The notes below the pieces were generated by a model. The model saw only the letters and a list, made by a program, of their open reading frames with translations, was not told where the DNA came from and did not search any database. A DNA stretch of 18,252 nt from positions 1 to 18,252 of the forward strand of contig QFPJ01000046.1 in NCBI GenBank assembly GCA_003241685.1, given 5' to 3'. The stretch's first letter is position 1; the number at the start of each line of letters is the position of its first letter. A program made the position numbers and the translations under genes. Below, piece after piece: positions 1 through 8,200 of this stretch. Origin of the DNA: Sphingopyxis macrogoltabida (GTDB lineage: Bacteria; Pseudomonadota; Alphaproteobacteria; Sphingomonadales; Sphingomonadaceae).

Positions 1-2
1 CG

Positions 3-980
3 GCCATCGCTCTCGCGGCGATGCTGCTTCAGCCTGTCGTCGTCGCCGCCAAGGCCAAGGACCCGGTCAAGATTTCGGGACCGGCCAATGCGAAGGGCGT
101 GACGACGGTGACGATCGGCGCGTTCAACGTCGGCTTCATCTTTGAATCGACGGACCAGATCAAGAAGACGGGCGGTTTGATGGGCGCCTTTGGCGGCACC
201 ACCAAGGCCAAGAGCGAACTGGTCGGCGTCACGCCGGAAATGATGCAGGCGATCACCGACGCCGCCTATGCCGATTTCGTGTCGCAACTGACCACGCGCG
301 GCTATACGGTGCAGCCCGCGGCCGACCTGTTCGGTCACGCGGCGCTGGCCAAGACCAAGTCGCTCGACGTGCCGCTCGACGTCAACATCACGCTGGAAAA
401 GGGTAGCAAGGGCAAGGCGACCTATTTCAAGCCGTCGGCGCTGCCTTCGCTGTTGATGATCCCCGGCGATTTCACCGGGTCGGGCATGAGCAGCATGGGG
501 ATCAACATGTCGGCTGGGCAGGCGAATATGGCGCTGTCCAACTATGCCAAGCAGGCCGGGGTCGGCGTGATCGACGTGGTCTATCTGATCGACTTTTCGG
601 ATCAGAAGCGCCCTGGATTCTTCAGCTTCGGCGGCGGCGTCAACGTCAACAGCGGCCTGTCCGTCAGCGCCGATTATTCGCGCATGACGCTGATCGCGCC
701 ATCGGGCAAGCAAGCGGTCATCACGGTCAAGGCGCCGGTGGGCGTCGAAGGGGACTTCATCGACAAGAGCGACGCATCGACCGGCACGGAAAAGACCGTC
801 CAGTCGGCCGCGAACGTCGCGGGCGGGCTGGCCGCCGCCGCGAACGTCGGGCTGCCGATGTTCGGCAAGACGCGTAAATTCGCCTTTACCGCCAAGCCCG
901 GCAATTATGAGGAAGGCGCGGCGAAGGCGGCAAGCCTGGCGAGCGAGCTGTTGCTGGGACGGTTGGGCGCGCTGCGCTAA
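3..980 (+). CDS. Secreted protein of unknown function, 5' end missing
   Basis: The frame is open from the window edge (first full codon at 3), so the true start lies upstream; the ATG at 21 sits inside a hydrophobic stretch (AIALAAMLLQPVVVAA) that reads as the core and end of a signal peptide. About 310 mature residues follow, ending in TAA at 978-980. The protein is rich in Gly, Ala, Lys and Ser, with no further obvious membrane segment, no catalytic motif and no cysteine pair that I recognise. The composition and alternating hydrophobic pattern fit an exported, beta-rich periplasmic or surface protein, but this is inference. It is followed by a hairpin at 986-1019 and then topA in the same direction, so it probably ends its own transcript. 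I do not recognise the family. Confidence 0.8.
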   Translation, partial: AIALAAMLLQPVVVAAKAKDPVKISGPANAKGVTTVTIGAFNVGFIFESTDQIKKTGGLMGAFGGTTKAKSELVGVTPEMMQAITDAAYADFVSQLTTRGYTVQPAADLFGHAALAKTKSLDVPLDVNITLEKGSKGKATYFKPSALPSLLMIPGDFTGSGMSSMGINMSAGQANMALSNYAKQAGVGVIDVVYLIDFSDQKRPGFFSFGGGVNVNSGLSVSADYSRMTLIAPSGKQAVITVKAPVGVEGDFIDKSDASTGTEKTVQSAANVAGGLAAAANVGLPMFGKTRKFAFTAKPGNYEEGAAKAASLASELLLGRLGALR

Positions 981-985
981 ACCCG

Positions 986-1019
986 GGCCGTCATTCCGGG
1001 CACGACCGGGATGACGGCC
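986..1019. terminator. Hairpin after the secreted-protein gene, possible terminator
   Basis: Arms at 986-999 (ggccgtcattccgg) and 1006-1019 (ccgggatgacggcc) pair over 14 positions with a single T/G mismatch and a 6-nt loop, six bases after the stop codon. There is no run of T after it, so intrinsic termination is not certain. The gtcattccgg/ccgggatgac core also resembles the dispersed palindromes found elsewhere in the window, so it may be a small member of that repeat family. Confidence 0.55.
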
Positions 1020-1129
1020 GCCCTTGGCCTTGCGAACTGCCCACTGTCCGAAACCTCTTGACGGGATGCCGCGACCCCCGCCACCTTCGCGCGTGTGTAC
1101 GTAAGCGATATCAAGGATTCAGTCTTTTC

Positions 1130-3679
1130 ATGCAATTGGTAATTGTGGAATCGCCGGCCAAGGCGAAGACGATCGAGAAATATCTCGGCCGCGATTTCAA
1201 GGTGCTGGCCAGCTATGGCCATGTCCGCGACCTGCCGCCCAAGGACGGGTCGGTCGATCCCGACGACGGCTTTGCCATGCAGTGGCAGCTTTACCCCGAC
1301 AAGGCGAAGCGGCTGAAGGATATTCAGGACGCGGCGAAGCAGGCCGACCGCCTGATCCTGGCCACCGACCCCGATCGCGAGGGGGAGGCGATCAGCTGGC
1401 ATGTGCGGGAATTGCTGCGCAGCAAAAAGGCGCTGCCCGACGTCGTCGACCGCGTGACTTTCAACGCGATCACCAAGCAGGCGGTCACCGACGCGATGGC
1501 GCATCCGCGCGGGCTGGACGACGATCTGATCGACGCCTATCGCGCCCGCCGCGCGCTCGATTATCTGGTCGGTTTCACCCTGTCGCCGGTGCTGTGGCGC
1601 AAGCTGCCCGGCGCCAAATCGGCCGGGCGCGTCCAGTCGGTTTCGCTGCGGCTGGTCGTCGAGCGCGAGCGCGAGATCGAGGCGTTTGTCGCGCAGCAAT
1701 ATTGGTCGGTCACCGGCCTGTTCGAAATGGGCGGCACCCCGTTCCGCGCCCGGCTGTCGCGCTGGCGCGGCGACAAGATCGAGCGGCTGACAATCGGCAC
1801 CGAAGCCGATGCGCGCGCCGCCGAAGCCGATGTGAAGGCGGGCCATTTCACCGTCGACACGGTCGAGACCAAGCCGCTGACGCGCAACCCGCCGCCGCCG
1901 TTCACGACATCGACGCTGCAACAGGAGGCCGCGCGCAAGCTGGGCTTTTCGGCGAGCCACACGATGCGCGTCGCGCAGGACCTGTATGAAGACGGCGCGA
2001 TCACCTATATGCGGACCGACGGCGTCCAGATGGACGGCAGCGCGATCAGCGCCGCGCGCCGCGCGATCGCCGACCGCTATGACGGCGGCTATGTCCCCGA
2101 CCAGCCGCGGCAGTATCAGACCAAGGCGAAGAATGCGCAGGAAGCGCATGAGGCGATCCGTCCGACCGATTTCGCGAAGGACAAGGCCGGCGGCGGCGAC
2201 CATGCGCGCCTGTACGAACTGATCTGGAAACGCGCGCTGGCGAGCCAGATGGCGTCGGCGCGGCTGGAACGCACCAGCATCGATTTGAGCGACGGCACCG
2301 GCAAGACGGTGCTGCGCGCGACGGGGCAGGTGGTGAAATTCCCCGGCTTCCTGGCGCTCTATGACGAAGGCCGCGACGAGGCGGCGGACGATGACGACGC
2401 GCGCCTGCTGCCCGCGATGGCGAAGGGCGACGCGCCCGCCAAGACCGGGGTGGAGGTCGAAAGCCACGAGACGCAGCCGCCGCCGCGCTATTCCGAAGCC
2501 AGCCTGGTCAAGAAGATGGAGGAACTCGGCATCGGGCGCCCGTCGACCTATGCGTCGATTTTGCAGGTGCTGAAGGACCGCGCCTATGTGCGCGTCGAAA
2601 AGAACCGTTTCATCCCGGAGGAGAGCGGGCGGCTGCTCACCGCCTTCCTCGAACGCTTTTTCGGCCGCTATGTCGAATATGATTTCACCGCGGGGCTGGA
2701 GGAGGAGCTGGACGACGTGTCGGGCGGCCGCGCCCAGTGGCAGGCGGTGCTCGAAGCCTTCTGGCGCGATTTCAAGCCGCGCACCGGCGAGGTGATGGAA
2801 CAGAAGCCGTCGGAGATCACCGCGGCGCTCGACGAGTTCCTCGGCCCCTATCTCTTCCCCGACAAGGGCGACGGCAGCGACCCGCGCACCTGCCCCAATT
2901 GCGGCACCGGGCGGCTGGCGCTGCGCGGCGGCAAATTCGGGCCCTTCATTGCGTGCAGCAATTATCCCGAGTGCAAATATACCCGCAAGTTCGCGCAGCC
3001 GGGCGGCGGCGACGGCGCCGATACCGGCCCGGAGACGATGGGCACCGACCCCGACAGCGGGCTAGAGGTGTCGAAGCGCAGCGGGCGTTTCGGTCCCTAT
3101 ATCCAGCTGGGCGACGGCAAGGAGGCGAAACGGTCGTCGATCCCCAAGGACATCCCGGCGGAGGATTTCGACCTCGACTATGCGCTGCGGCTATTGAGCC
3201 TGCCGCGCGAGGTCGGGGTGCATCCCGAAAGCGGCAAGCCGATCATGGCGGGCCTCGGGCGCTATGGCCCCTATCTGCTGCACGACGGCAAATATGCGAA
3301 GCTGACCGGCACCGCCGAAATCTTTGACATCGGCATGAACGCCGCGGTGGCGCGGATCGCCGACGCCGCGAACGGCGGCGGGCGCGGGCGCGCGAAGGCC
3401 GAGCCGCTCAAGACGTTCGGCCCGCATCCGACCAGCGGCGGCGAGATGAAGCTGATGGCGGGGCGCTTCGGCCCCTATGTGACCGACGGCACGACCAACG
3501 CGACGCTGCCCAAGACGGTCGAGCCCGACGCGCTGACGGCCGAGGAAGCGGTGGCGCTGATCGACGCGCGCGCCGCGAAGGGGCCGGCGAAGGGCAAGAA
3601 GAAGGCGGCGCCGAAGAAGGCGGCCGCTAAGAAGACCCCGGCGAAGAAAAAGGCGCCCGCCAAGAAGAAGGCCGAATAA
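1130..3679 (+). CDS. topA: DNA topoisomerase I (type IA)
   Basis: An 849-aa enzyme that relaxes negatively supercoiled DNA through a tyrosine-linked single-strand break. The start at ATG 1130 gives the classic N-terminus MQLVIVESPAKAKTIEKYLG; an in-frame upstream TTG at 1058 would add 24 unconserved residues, and AAGGA at 1113-1117 is the only SD-like sequence. The Toprim domain covers about residues 1-120, with E7 and the acidic triad D80/D82/E84 in ATDPDREGE. The active-site tyrosine is Y293 in GAITYMRTDG. One four-cysteine zinc ribbon is visible (C588, C591, C609, C615), followed by three Toprim C-terminal repeats (RFGPYIQL, RYGPYLL, RFGPYV) and a Lys/Ala-rich tail of about 35 residues likely to bind DNA. 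Length and layout are normal for alphaproteobacteria. It converges on era across a repeat-rich gap. Confidence 0.97.
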   Translation: MQLVIVESPAKAKTIEKYLGRDFKVLASYGHVRDLPPKDGSVDPDDGFAMQWQLYPDKAKRLKDIQDAAKQADRLILATDPDREGEAISWHVRELLRSKKALPDVVDRVTFNAITKQAVTDAMAHPRGLDDDLIDAYRARRALDYLVGFTLSPVLWRKLPGAKSAGRVQSVSLRLVVEREREIEAFVAQQYWSVTGLFEMGGTPFRARLSRWRGDKIERLTIGTEADARAAEADVKAGHFTVDTVETKPLTRNPPPPFTTSTLQQEAARKLGFSASHTMRVAQDLYEDGAITYMRTDGVQMDGSAISAARRAIADRYDGGYVPDQPRQYQTKAKNAQEAHEAIRPTDFAKDKAGGGDHARLYELIWKRALASQMASARLERTSIDLSDGTGKTVLRATGQVVKFPGFLALYDEGRDEAADDDDARLLPAMAKGDAPAKTGVEVESHETQPPPRYSEASLVKKMEELGIGRPSTYASILQVLKDRAYVRVEKNRFIPEESGRLLTAFLERFFGRYVEYDFTAGLEEELDDVSGGRAQWQAVLEAFWRDFKPRTGEVMEQKPSEITAALDEFLGPYLFPDKGDGSDPRTCPNCGTGRLALRGGKFGPFIACSNYPECKYTRKFAQPGGGDGADTGPETMGTDPDSGLEVSKRSGRFGPYIQLGDGKEAKRSSIPKDIPAEDFDLDYALRLLSLPREVGVHPESGKPIMAGLGRYGPYLLHDGKYAKLTGTAEIFDIGMNAAVARIADAANGGGRGRAKAEPLKTFGPHPTSGGEMKLMAGRFGPYVTDGTTNATLPKTVEPDALTAEEAVALIDARAAKGPAKGKKKAAPKKAAAKKTPAKKKAPAKKKAE

Positions 3680-3756
3680 TCGGCCATAATGTCGAATTGG
3701 CGTGCGGGACGATTCCCGATGGCTGGAATCGACTGGTTGCGGCTCCTATCATCTTC

Positions 3757-3827
3757 GTCACCCCGGACCTGATCCGGGGTCCATGACTGCGGCGCGGCTA
3801 TGGATCCCGGATCCAGTCCGGGATGAC
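3757..3827. repeat. REP-like palindromic element, copy a (71 bp)
   Basis: Ends are gtcaccccgga and tccgggatgac, so the whole unit is an imperfect inverted repeat; inside, ccccgga/tccgggg (3761-3779) and cccgga/tccggg each form a small hairpin. The same 71-bp design occurs at 16243-16313 and 10131-10201, with half a copy at 8180-8200. It sits in the 343-bp gap between convergent topA and era, where it could end transcription from both sides. Frames read through it (HPGLDPGS-like peptides) are not genes. Confidence 0.8.
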
Positions 3828-3875
3828 GATGGTCTGGAAGCGAGCGGTTGCGGAGGTTCGGCATCTCCTAACTTT

Positions 3876-3952
3876 GTCATCCCCGCGAAAGCGGGGACCC
3901 AGAGCGTGCGTCGGCTAACCCCACACTGGGTTCCCGCTTTCGCGGGAATGAC
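3876..3952. repeat. Palindromic element of a second family (cccgcgaaagcggg type)
   Basis: Ends gtcatccccgcgaaagcgggg and ttcccgctttcgcgggaatgac are near-perfect inverse copies of about 21 bases around a 34-nt centre; each arm also contains its own cccgc(g)aaagcggg hairpin. This repeat style is widespread in the intergenic DNA of proteobacteria. Together with the 71-bp element just before it, it fills most of the topA-era gap, and it may serve as a bidirectional terminator. I see no gene in 3680-4022. Confidence 0.8.
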
Positions 3953-4022
3953 GAAGGTGGGGAGGGGCAGCTTCCCACCCCATTTCAGTCCTTTCGGCGG
4001 GTGCCGGATATGTCCGGGCCGT

Positions 4023-4916
4023 TCAATCGACCCAGTCGAGGCCCATGTCGCGATAGACGCCGCGGTCCTCGTCCCAGTTTTCCTTGACCTTGACGTGCAG
4101 GAACAGGTGGACCTTGCGGCCCATCAGCTCGGTCAGTTCGGCGCGGGCGCGGGCGCCGATTTCCTTGATCCGGGTGCCGCCCTTGCCCAGTACGATCGCG
4201 CGCTGGTTGTCGCGCGCGACATAGATTTGCTGGTGAATCTCCGTGCTGCCATCGGGGCGCGTCTTGAACAGTTCGGTTTCGACCGTCGACTGGTAGGGCA
4301 GTTCCTCGTGGAGCTGGCGGTAGAGTTGTTCGCGGGTGATTTCGGCGGCGAGGACCCGTTCGGGCGCGTCGCTGACCTCGTCCTCCGGGAAATGCCACGG
4401 CCCCTCGGGCATCAGCGCCGCGAGATGGGTTTTCAGGTCGGCGACGCCGTCGCCGCTGTTCGCCGCGATGAAGAAGGTTTCGTCGAAGGCCAGCCGGGCG
4501 TTGAGGTCGGTGGCAATCGTCAGCAGCTTGTCTTTCCTGGTCAGGTCGACCTTGTTCAGCACCAGATATTTCTTCTCCGGCCGGTTCGCGACGCCTTCGA
4601 GCACGCGTTCGACGCGGCCGGTCAGCTTGGCGGCGGCATCGACCATCACCAGGATCGCCTCGGCCTCCTCCAGACTGCCCCAGGCGGCGGCGACCATCGC
4701 GCGGTCGAGCCGGCGGCCGGGCGCGAAGATGCCCGGCGTGTCGATCAGCACGATCTGCGCGTCGCCCGCCATCGCGACGCCCATCAGCCGGGTGCGCGTC
4801 GTCTGCGCCTTGGGGCTGACGATCGCGACCTTTTGCCCGACGAGCGCGTTGACGAGGGTCGATTTGCCCGCATTGGGCGCGCCGACGACGGCGACGAAAC
4901 CGCAGCGCTGGGTCAT
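4023..4916 (-). CDS. era: GTPase Era, 16S rRNA-binding ribosome assembly factor
   Basis: A 297-aa protein with an N-terminal Ras-like GTPase domain and a C-terminal KH RNA-binding domain; the family assists 30S maturation by binding the 3' end of 16S rRNA. Visible motifs are the P-loop GAPNAGKS (12-19), the switch region QTTRTR (38-43), DTPG (59-62), NKVD (121-124), and the KH loop GKGG (244-247) within IVLGKGGTRIKEIG. The length is typical. The start ATG (4914-4916) overlaps the rnc stop as ATGA, so translation is probably coupled to rnc. It is the last gene of the lepB-rnc-era operon; recO, often next in other alphaproteobacteria, is not here. Transcription ends in the repeat-rich gap before convergent topA. 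Confidence 0.97.
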   Translation of the reverse strand: MTQRCGFVAVVGAPNAGKSTLVNALVGQKVAIVSPKAQTTRTRLMGVAMAGDAQIVLIDTPGIFAPGRRLDRAMVAAAWGSLEEAEAILVMVDAAAKLTGRVERVLEGVANRPEKKYLVLNKVDLTRKDKLLTIATDLNARLAFDETFFIAANSGDGVADLKTHLAALMPEGPWHFPEDEVSDAPERVLAAEITREQLYRQLHEELPYQSTVETELFKTRPDGSTEIHQQIYVARDNQRAIVLGKGGTRIKEIGARARAELTELMGRKVHLFLHVKVKENWDEDRGVYRDMGLDWVD

Positions 4917-5596
4917 TTCGTTTCTTCCTGTTCGAGCCGCGCGAGCAGCGCGGTGGCGGCGGCCTTTTCGGCGGCCTGTTTCGATGCGCCTTCGCCCTCC
5001 GCCTCGGCCAGCTTGCCGATCGCGACCGCGACGCGGAAATGCGGGGCATGGTCGGGGCCGTCGCGGCGGAGGATGCGATATTCGGGCGGCTTGCGCCCCC
5101 GCGCCAGCGCCCATTCCTGCAGCGCCGCCTTGGGGTGCTTGGGCGCCGCGACCTGCCCGTCGATCATCGCCCCCCACTGGCGCGTGATGAAGGCGCGCGC
5201 CGCCGCCTCCCCCTGATCGAGCCAGAGCGCGCCGATCAGCGCCTCCAGCACGTCGGCGGCGATATTGTCGCTGTGCCGCCCGCCGTCGCCGATCGCCTGC
5301 GCGCCGAAATGGACCAGCGCATTGAGGTCGAGCCCATGCGCGATGCGCGCGCAGGTTTCGCCCGACGCCAGCGCGTGAAGGCGCGACGACAGCTCGCCTT
5401 CCGCCGCTTTGGGAAAGCGGCGGAACAGTTCGGATGCGATGACGAGGCCGAGAACGCGGTCGCCCAGAAATTCCAGCCGCTGATAATCGGTGCCGCCGCT
5501 GCTGCCGTGGGTCAGCGCCTCGCGATAGAGCGCCATGTCGCGCGGCGGCGTTCCGGTGATCGCGGCAATGGCCTCGGCAGAGGCGCGTTCGGTCAA
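4913..5596 (-). CDS. rnc: Ribonuclease III
   Basis: A 227-aa double-strand-specific endoribonuclease that processes rRNA precursors and structured mRNAs. The RNase III signature RLEFLGDRVLGL occupies residues 40-51; metal ligands E42, D46, D115 and E118 correspond to E. coli E41, D45, D114 and E117, while the position equal to E. coli E38 is Gln39. The double-stranded RNA-binding domain is C-terminal (about 154-222, ending GASKQAAEKAAATALL). I chose TTG at 5594-5596 as start: it gives the usual distance to the ALTHGS motif, overlaps the lepB stop as TTGA, and follows GGGGAAGG. The first in-frame ATG (Met21) would remove most of the first helix. It is the middle gene of lepB-rnc-era. Confidence 0.95.
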   Translation of the reverse strand: MTERASAEAIAAITGTPPRDMALYREALTHGSSGGTDYQRLEFLGDRVLGLVIASELFRRFPKAAEGELSSRLHALASGETCARIAHGLDLNALVHFGAQAIGDGGRHSDNIAADVLEALIGALWLDQGEAAARAFITRQWGAMIDGQVAAPKHPKAALQEWALARGRKPPEYRILRRDGPDHAPHFRVAVAIGKLAEAEGEGASKQAAEKAAATALLARLEQEETK

Positions 5597-6486
5597 AAAC
5601 CTTCCCCGATGCGTTTCCAGCGCGCGGCGGTGAACCAGCTGATCGGGTTGATCCAGCTGGCCGATCCGTCGGTCGAGAACATCGAGACGAGGGCATGGCC
5701 GACCAGATTTTCCTCGGGGACGAGCCCGATGCCCTGATTTTCCATGGCGGGGAAGCGGCTGTCGGCGCTGCGGTCGCGGTTGTCGCCCATCAGGAACAAA
5801 TGCCCCGCGGGCACCGTGACGAGCGGCGTGTTGTCCTCCGCTATCGTCGTGATGTCGAGGATCGCATAGCTGCGCCCGCTGGGCAGCGTTTCGCGGAACT
5901 GCTTGTAGCGGCACTGGCGCTGGCCGTCGGCCGACACCTCTTCGAACTCGGGCGCATAGCAGGGCAGGGTGCCCATCGCGCGCGACGCGTCGATCATGTT
6001 CTGGGTCACCGGAATGACCAGATCGGGCATCGCCACGCGCCGCAGCGGCTTGCCGTTCAGCCAGACGATGCCGTCGCGCACCTGCACCGTGTCGCCGGGC
6101 AGGCCGATGACACGCTTGATATAATCGTCGTGATTGACCGGCGGCGCCTTGAATACCACGACATCGCCGCGTTCGGGCGTGCGCGGGAAAATGCGGCCGG
6201 GGATCAGCGGCAGGCTGAACGGCAGGCTGTATTTGGAATAGCCATAGGCCATTTTGTTGACGAGCAGATAGTCGCCGATCAGCAGGCGCGGCTGCATCGA
6301 TTCCGACGGAATATTGAACGGCGACAGGAAAAAGCTGCGAAAGATCAGCACCGCGACCGCGAGCAGCGCGAGGAAGCGCATCGTGTCCATCGCCTCCTCC
6401 TTCGCCGACAGGGGGGCGGGTTCGGGCGCGGCGGGAACGGGGCCGTTCGCGGGCGGAATATCGGCGGCAATGCTGGCGTCGGTCAT
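5593..6486 (-). CDS. lepB: Signal peptidase I
   Basis: A 297-aa inner-membrane serine protease that removes signal peptides from Sec and Tat substrates. A cytoplasmic Ala/Pro-rich N-terminus (1-34) precedes one transmembrane segment (about 36-54). The catalytic Ser63 lies in PSESMQP and the general base Lys124 in DDYIKRVIGLPGD; the box GHLFLMGDNRDRS (229-240) follows. A periplasmic insert carries Cys176 and Cys192, which could form a disulfide as the E. coli enzyme does in its own insert (inference). The start ATG at 6484-6486 gives MTDASIAAD; in-frame codons upstream would add about 29 residues that look non-coding. It has no strong SD. It is first in the lepB-rnc-era operon and diverges from pgi. 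Confidence 0.95.
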   Translation of the reverse strand: MTDASIAADIPPANGPVPAAPEPAPLSAKEEAMDTMRFLALLAVAVLIFRSFFLSPFNIPSESMQPRLLIGDYLLVNKMAYGYSKYSLPFSLPLIPGRIFPRTPERGDVVVFKAPPVNHDDYIKRVIGLPGDTVQVRDGIVWLNGKPLRRVAMPDLVIPVTQNMIDASRAMGTLPCYAPEFEEVSADGQRQCRYKQFRETLPSGRSYAILDITTIAEDNTPLVTVPAGHLFLMGDNRDRSADSRFPAMENQGIGLVPEENLVGHALVSMFSTDGSASWINPISWFTAARWKRIGEGF

Positions 6487-6585
6487 GGGGCGGCATTGGC
6501 GACGAACTGTGCCGCACGTCAAGCGAATATCGGCGGATGGCGCTGGCGCGGCGCCCGTGACGGCCCTAAACAAGCCCCTTCAATC

Positions 6586-6602
6586 CCGTTCGATGCGAAC
6601 GG
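6586..6602. promoter_or_regulatory. Perfect palindrome ahead of the pgi ribosome binding site
   Basis: ccgttcg-atg-cgaacgg is a perfect 7-bp inverted repeat with a 3-nt centre, ending three bases before the AAGGAAGG SD (6606-6613) of pgi. It could be an operator for a dimeric repressor or an mRNA hairpin near the start. It lies in the 133-bp lepB/pgi divergent gap, where I find no convincing sigma-70 promoter by eye. Confidence 0.4.
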
Positions 6603-6619
6603 AGCAAGGAAGGCCGATT

Positions 6620-8125
6620 ATGATGACCGCATCCGACGCCTGGCAGGCCCTTGCCGACTGGCAGCCGCAGCCGCTGACCGATCTGGTCGCCGCCGATCCC
6701 GGGGCGCGGTTGCAGGCGCTGGTCCGCAGCGTCGCCGACATCCGCTTCGATTTCGCCAAGACGCACCTGGACGATGCGGCGATCGCGACCCTGTCCGCTC
6801 TGGCCGAGGCGCAGGATTTCGCCGGGCGGCGCAAGACGCTGTTCGCGGGCGGCATCGCCAACCCGACCGAAAACCGCGCCGCCGAACATAGCGCCGAACG
6901 TGGCGACGGGGCGCCCGAATCGGTGCATGTCGCGCAGGCGCTGCACCAGCGGATGCGGATGCTGGTCGACGCGATCGAGGCGGGGGCGTTCGGCGAGATC
7001 CGCCACCTGCTGCACATCGGCATCGGCGGGTCGGCGCTGGGTCCCGACCTGCTGATCGACGCGCTTGGCCGCCACGGGTCGCGGTACGATGTCGCCGTGG
7101 TGTCGAACGTCGACGGCGCCGCGCTGAGCGAGGTGTTCGCGAAGTTCAGTCCCGACCATACGCTGGTCGCGGTCGCGTCGAAAACCTTCACGACGACCGA
7201 GACGCTGCTCAACGCCGCCTCGGCGCTGCAATGGCTGGAAGAGGCGGATGTCGAGGACCCGCTGGGCCGCTTCATCGCGCTGACCGCCAGCCCCGACAAG
7301 GCGATGGAATGGGGCATCGACGAAACGCGCATCCTGCCGTTCAGCGAGACGGTCGGCGGGCGCTATTCGCTCTGGTCGTCGATCGGCTTTCCCGCCGCGC
7401 TGGCGCTGGGCTGGGACGCCTTCGCCGACCTGCTGGAAGGCGCGGCGGAGATGGACCGGCATTTCCGGCTGGCCGATGGCGCCGACAATATCTGTCTGCT
7501 CGCCGCCTTCGCCGACCAGATTTACGCCAACCGGCTGGACTGCCAGACGCGCGCGGTCTTTGCCTATGACGAGCGGCTGCGGCTGCTGCCATCCTATCTC
7601 CAGCAACTGGAGATGGAATCGAACGGCAAGGCGGTGACGCTGGACGGCGCGCCGCTGGCCCATGCGAGCGCGCCGATCACCTGGGGCGGGGTCGGCACCG
7701 ACGCGCAGCATGCGGTGTTCCAGTTGCTGCACCAGGGCACGCACCTGGTCCCCGTCGAATTCGTCGTCGCGCGCGAGCCCGACCATCTGCTCGACGATGC
7801 GCATCATGAAACGCTGGTCGCCAATTGCATCGCGCAGGGCGCGGCCTTGATGACCGGGCGGACGAGCGAGGACGGCGCGCGCGCCTATCCCGGCAACCGG
7901 CCGTCGACGACGATCCTGCTGGAACAGGTGACGCCGCACAGCCTGGGTGCGCTGATCGCCTTTTACGAGCATCGCGTGTTCGCCAATGCCGTGCTGCTGG
8001 GCATCAACCCGTTCGACCAGTTCGGGGTCGAGCTGGGCAAGGAAATGGCGAAGGGGCTGGCCGAAGGCACCGTCGATTTCGATCCCGCGACCGAAGCGTT
8101 GATGCAGGCGGCGCTGGGGGATTGA
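6620..8125 (+). CDS. pgi: Glucose-6-phosphate isomerase
   Basis: A 501-aa cytoplasmic enzyme interconverting glucose-6-phosphate and fructose-6-phosphate. Key segments are GIGGSALGP (134-142) and SKTFTTTET (188-196) for phosphate binding, the PGI signature VGGRYSLWSS (245-254), the catalytic Glu333 in EMESNGK, the ring-opening His371 in LLHQGTH, and FDQFGVELGK (465-474) with Lys474. The length is at the short end of the family, as is usual for alphaproteobacterial PGIs. Start: two ATGs in a row (6620, 6623) after AAGGAAGG at 6606-6613; 6620 has 6-nt spacing and 6623 has 9-nt, so either could serve. It is a single gene, divergent from lepB and convergent with the HEPN gene. Small hairpins at 8130-8142 and 8145-8161 follow the stop. 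Confidence 0.97.
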   Translation: MMTASDAWQALADWQPQPLTDLVAADPGARLQALVRSVADIRFDFAKTHLDDAAIATLSALAEAQDFAGRRKTLFAGGIANPTENRAAEHSAERGDGAPESVHVAQALHQRMRMLVDAIEAGAFGEIRHLLHIGIGGSALGPDLLIDALGRHGSRYDVAVVSNVDGAALSEVFAKFSPDHTLVAVASKTFTTTETLLNAASALQWLEEADVEDPLGRFIALTASPDKAMEWGIDETRILPFSETVGGRYSLWSSIGFPAALALGWDAFADLLEGAAEMDRHFRLADGADNICLLAAFADQIYANRLDCQTRAVFAYDERLRLLPSYLQQLEMESNGKAVTLDGAPLAHASAPITWGGVGTDAQHAVFQLLHQGTHLVPVEFVVAREPDHLLDDAHHETLVANCIAQGAALMTGRTSEDGARAYPGNRPSTTILLEQVTPHSLGALIAFYEHRVFANAVLLGINPFDQFGVELGKEMAKGLAEGTVDFDPATEALMQAALGD

Positions 8126-8144
8126 TAGGCGGCCGTCGGCCGAC

Positions 8145-8161
8145 AGTGTGCTTCCCACACT
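8145..8161 (+). terminator. Short hairpin after pgi, weak terminator candidate
   Basis: agtgtg-cttcc-cacact is a perfect 6-bp stem with a 5-nt loop, 20 bases after the pgi stop, preceded by a smaller cggcc/ggccg hairpin (8130-8142) and followed by the ccccgga/tccgggg hairpin (8182-8200). No T-run follows, so this is only a candidate for ending pgi transcription. Confidence 0.35.
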
Positions 8162-8179
8162 CGTCGCCTTCTCCATCGA

Positions 8180-8200
8180 CACCCCGGACCTGATCCGGGG
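8180..8200. repeat. REP-like element, half copy b
   Basis: caccccggacctgatccgggg is identical to the first half of the 71-bp element at 3757-3827, but the second half (tccgggatgac) is missing: the sequence runs straight into unrelated AT-richer DNA. It marks the pgi-side edge of the accessory island; a full copy stands at the other edge (10131-10201). Confidence 0.7.

Noticed and set aside
1058..1129. TTG at 1058 as topA start, or its TTGACG as a -35 box
   Set aside because: The extension of 24 residues is unlike any TopA N-terminus, and no acceptable -10 lies 16-18 nt after TTGACG.
977..2467. Long minus-strand open frame (496 aa) opposite topA
   Set aside because: An Arg/Gln/Asp-rich antisense shadow of the GC-rich topA gene; topA has all its family motifs.
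3876..3952. CRISPR-like array of repeats
   Set aside because: Only one inverted pair is present; there are no evenly spaced direct repeats or spacers and no cas genes.
3702..5216. Long plus-strand open frame (504 aa) across the topA-era gap and over era
   Set aside because: It begins in palindromic repeats (RHPGPDPGS-like peptides) and then runs antisense to era and rnc, both of which have clear motifs.
6487..6522. Minus-strand TTGACG (6517-6522) as the lepB promoter
   Set aside because: The bases 17-18 nt downstream (ccaatg / caatgc) do not resemble a -10 element, so I did not list it.
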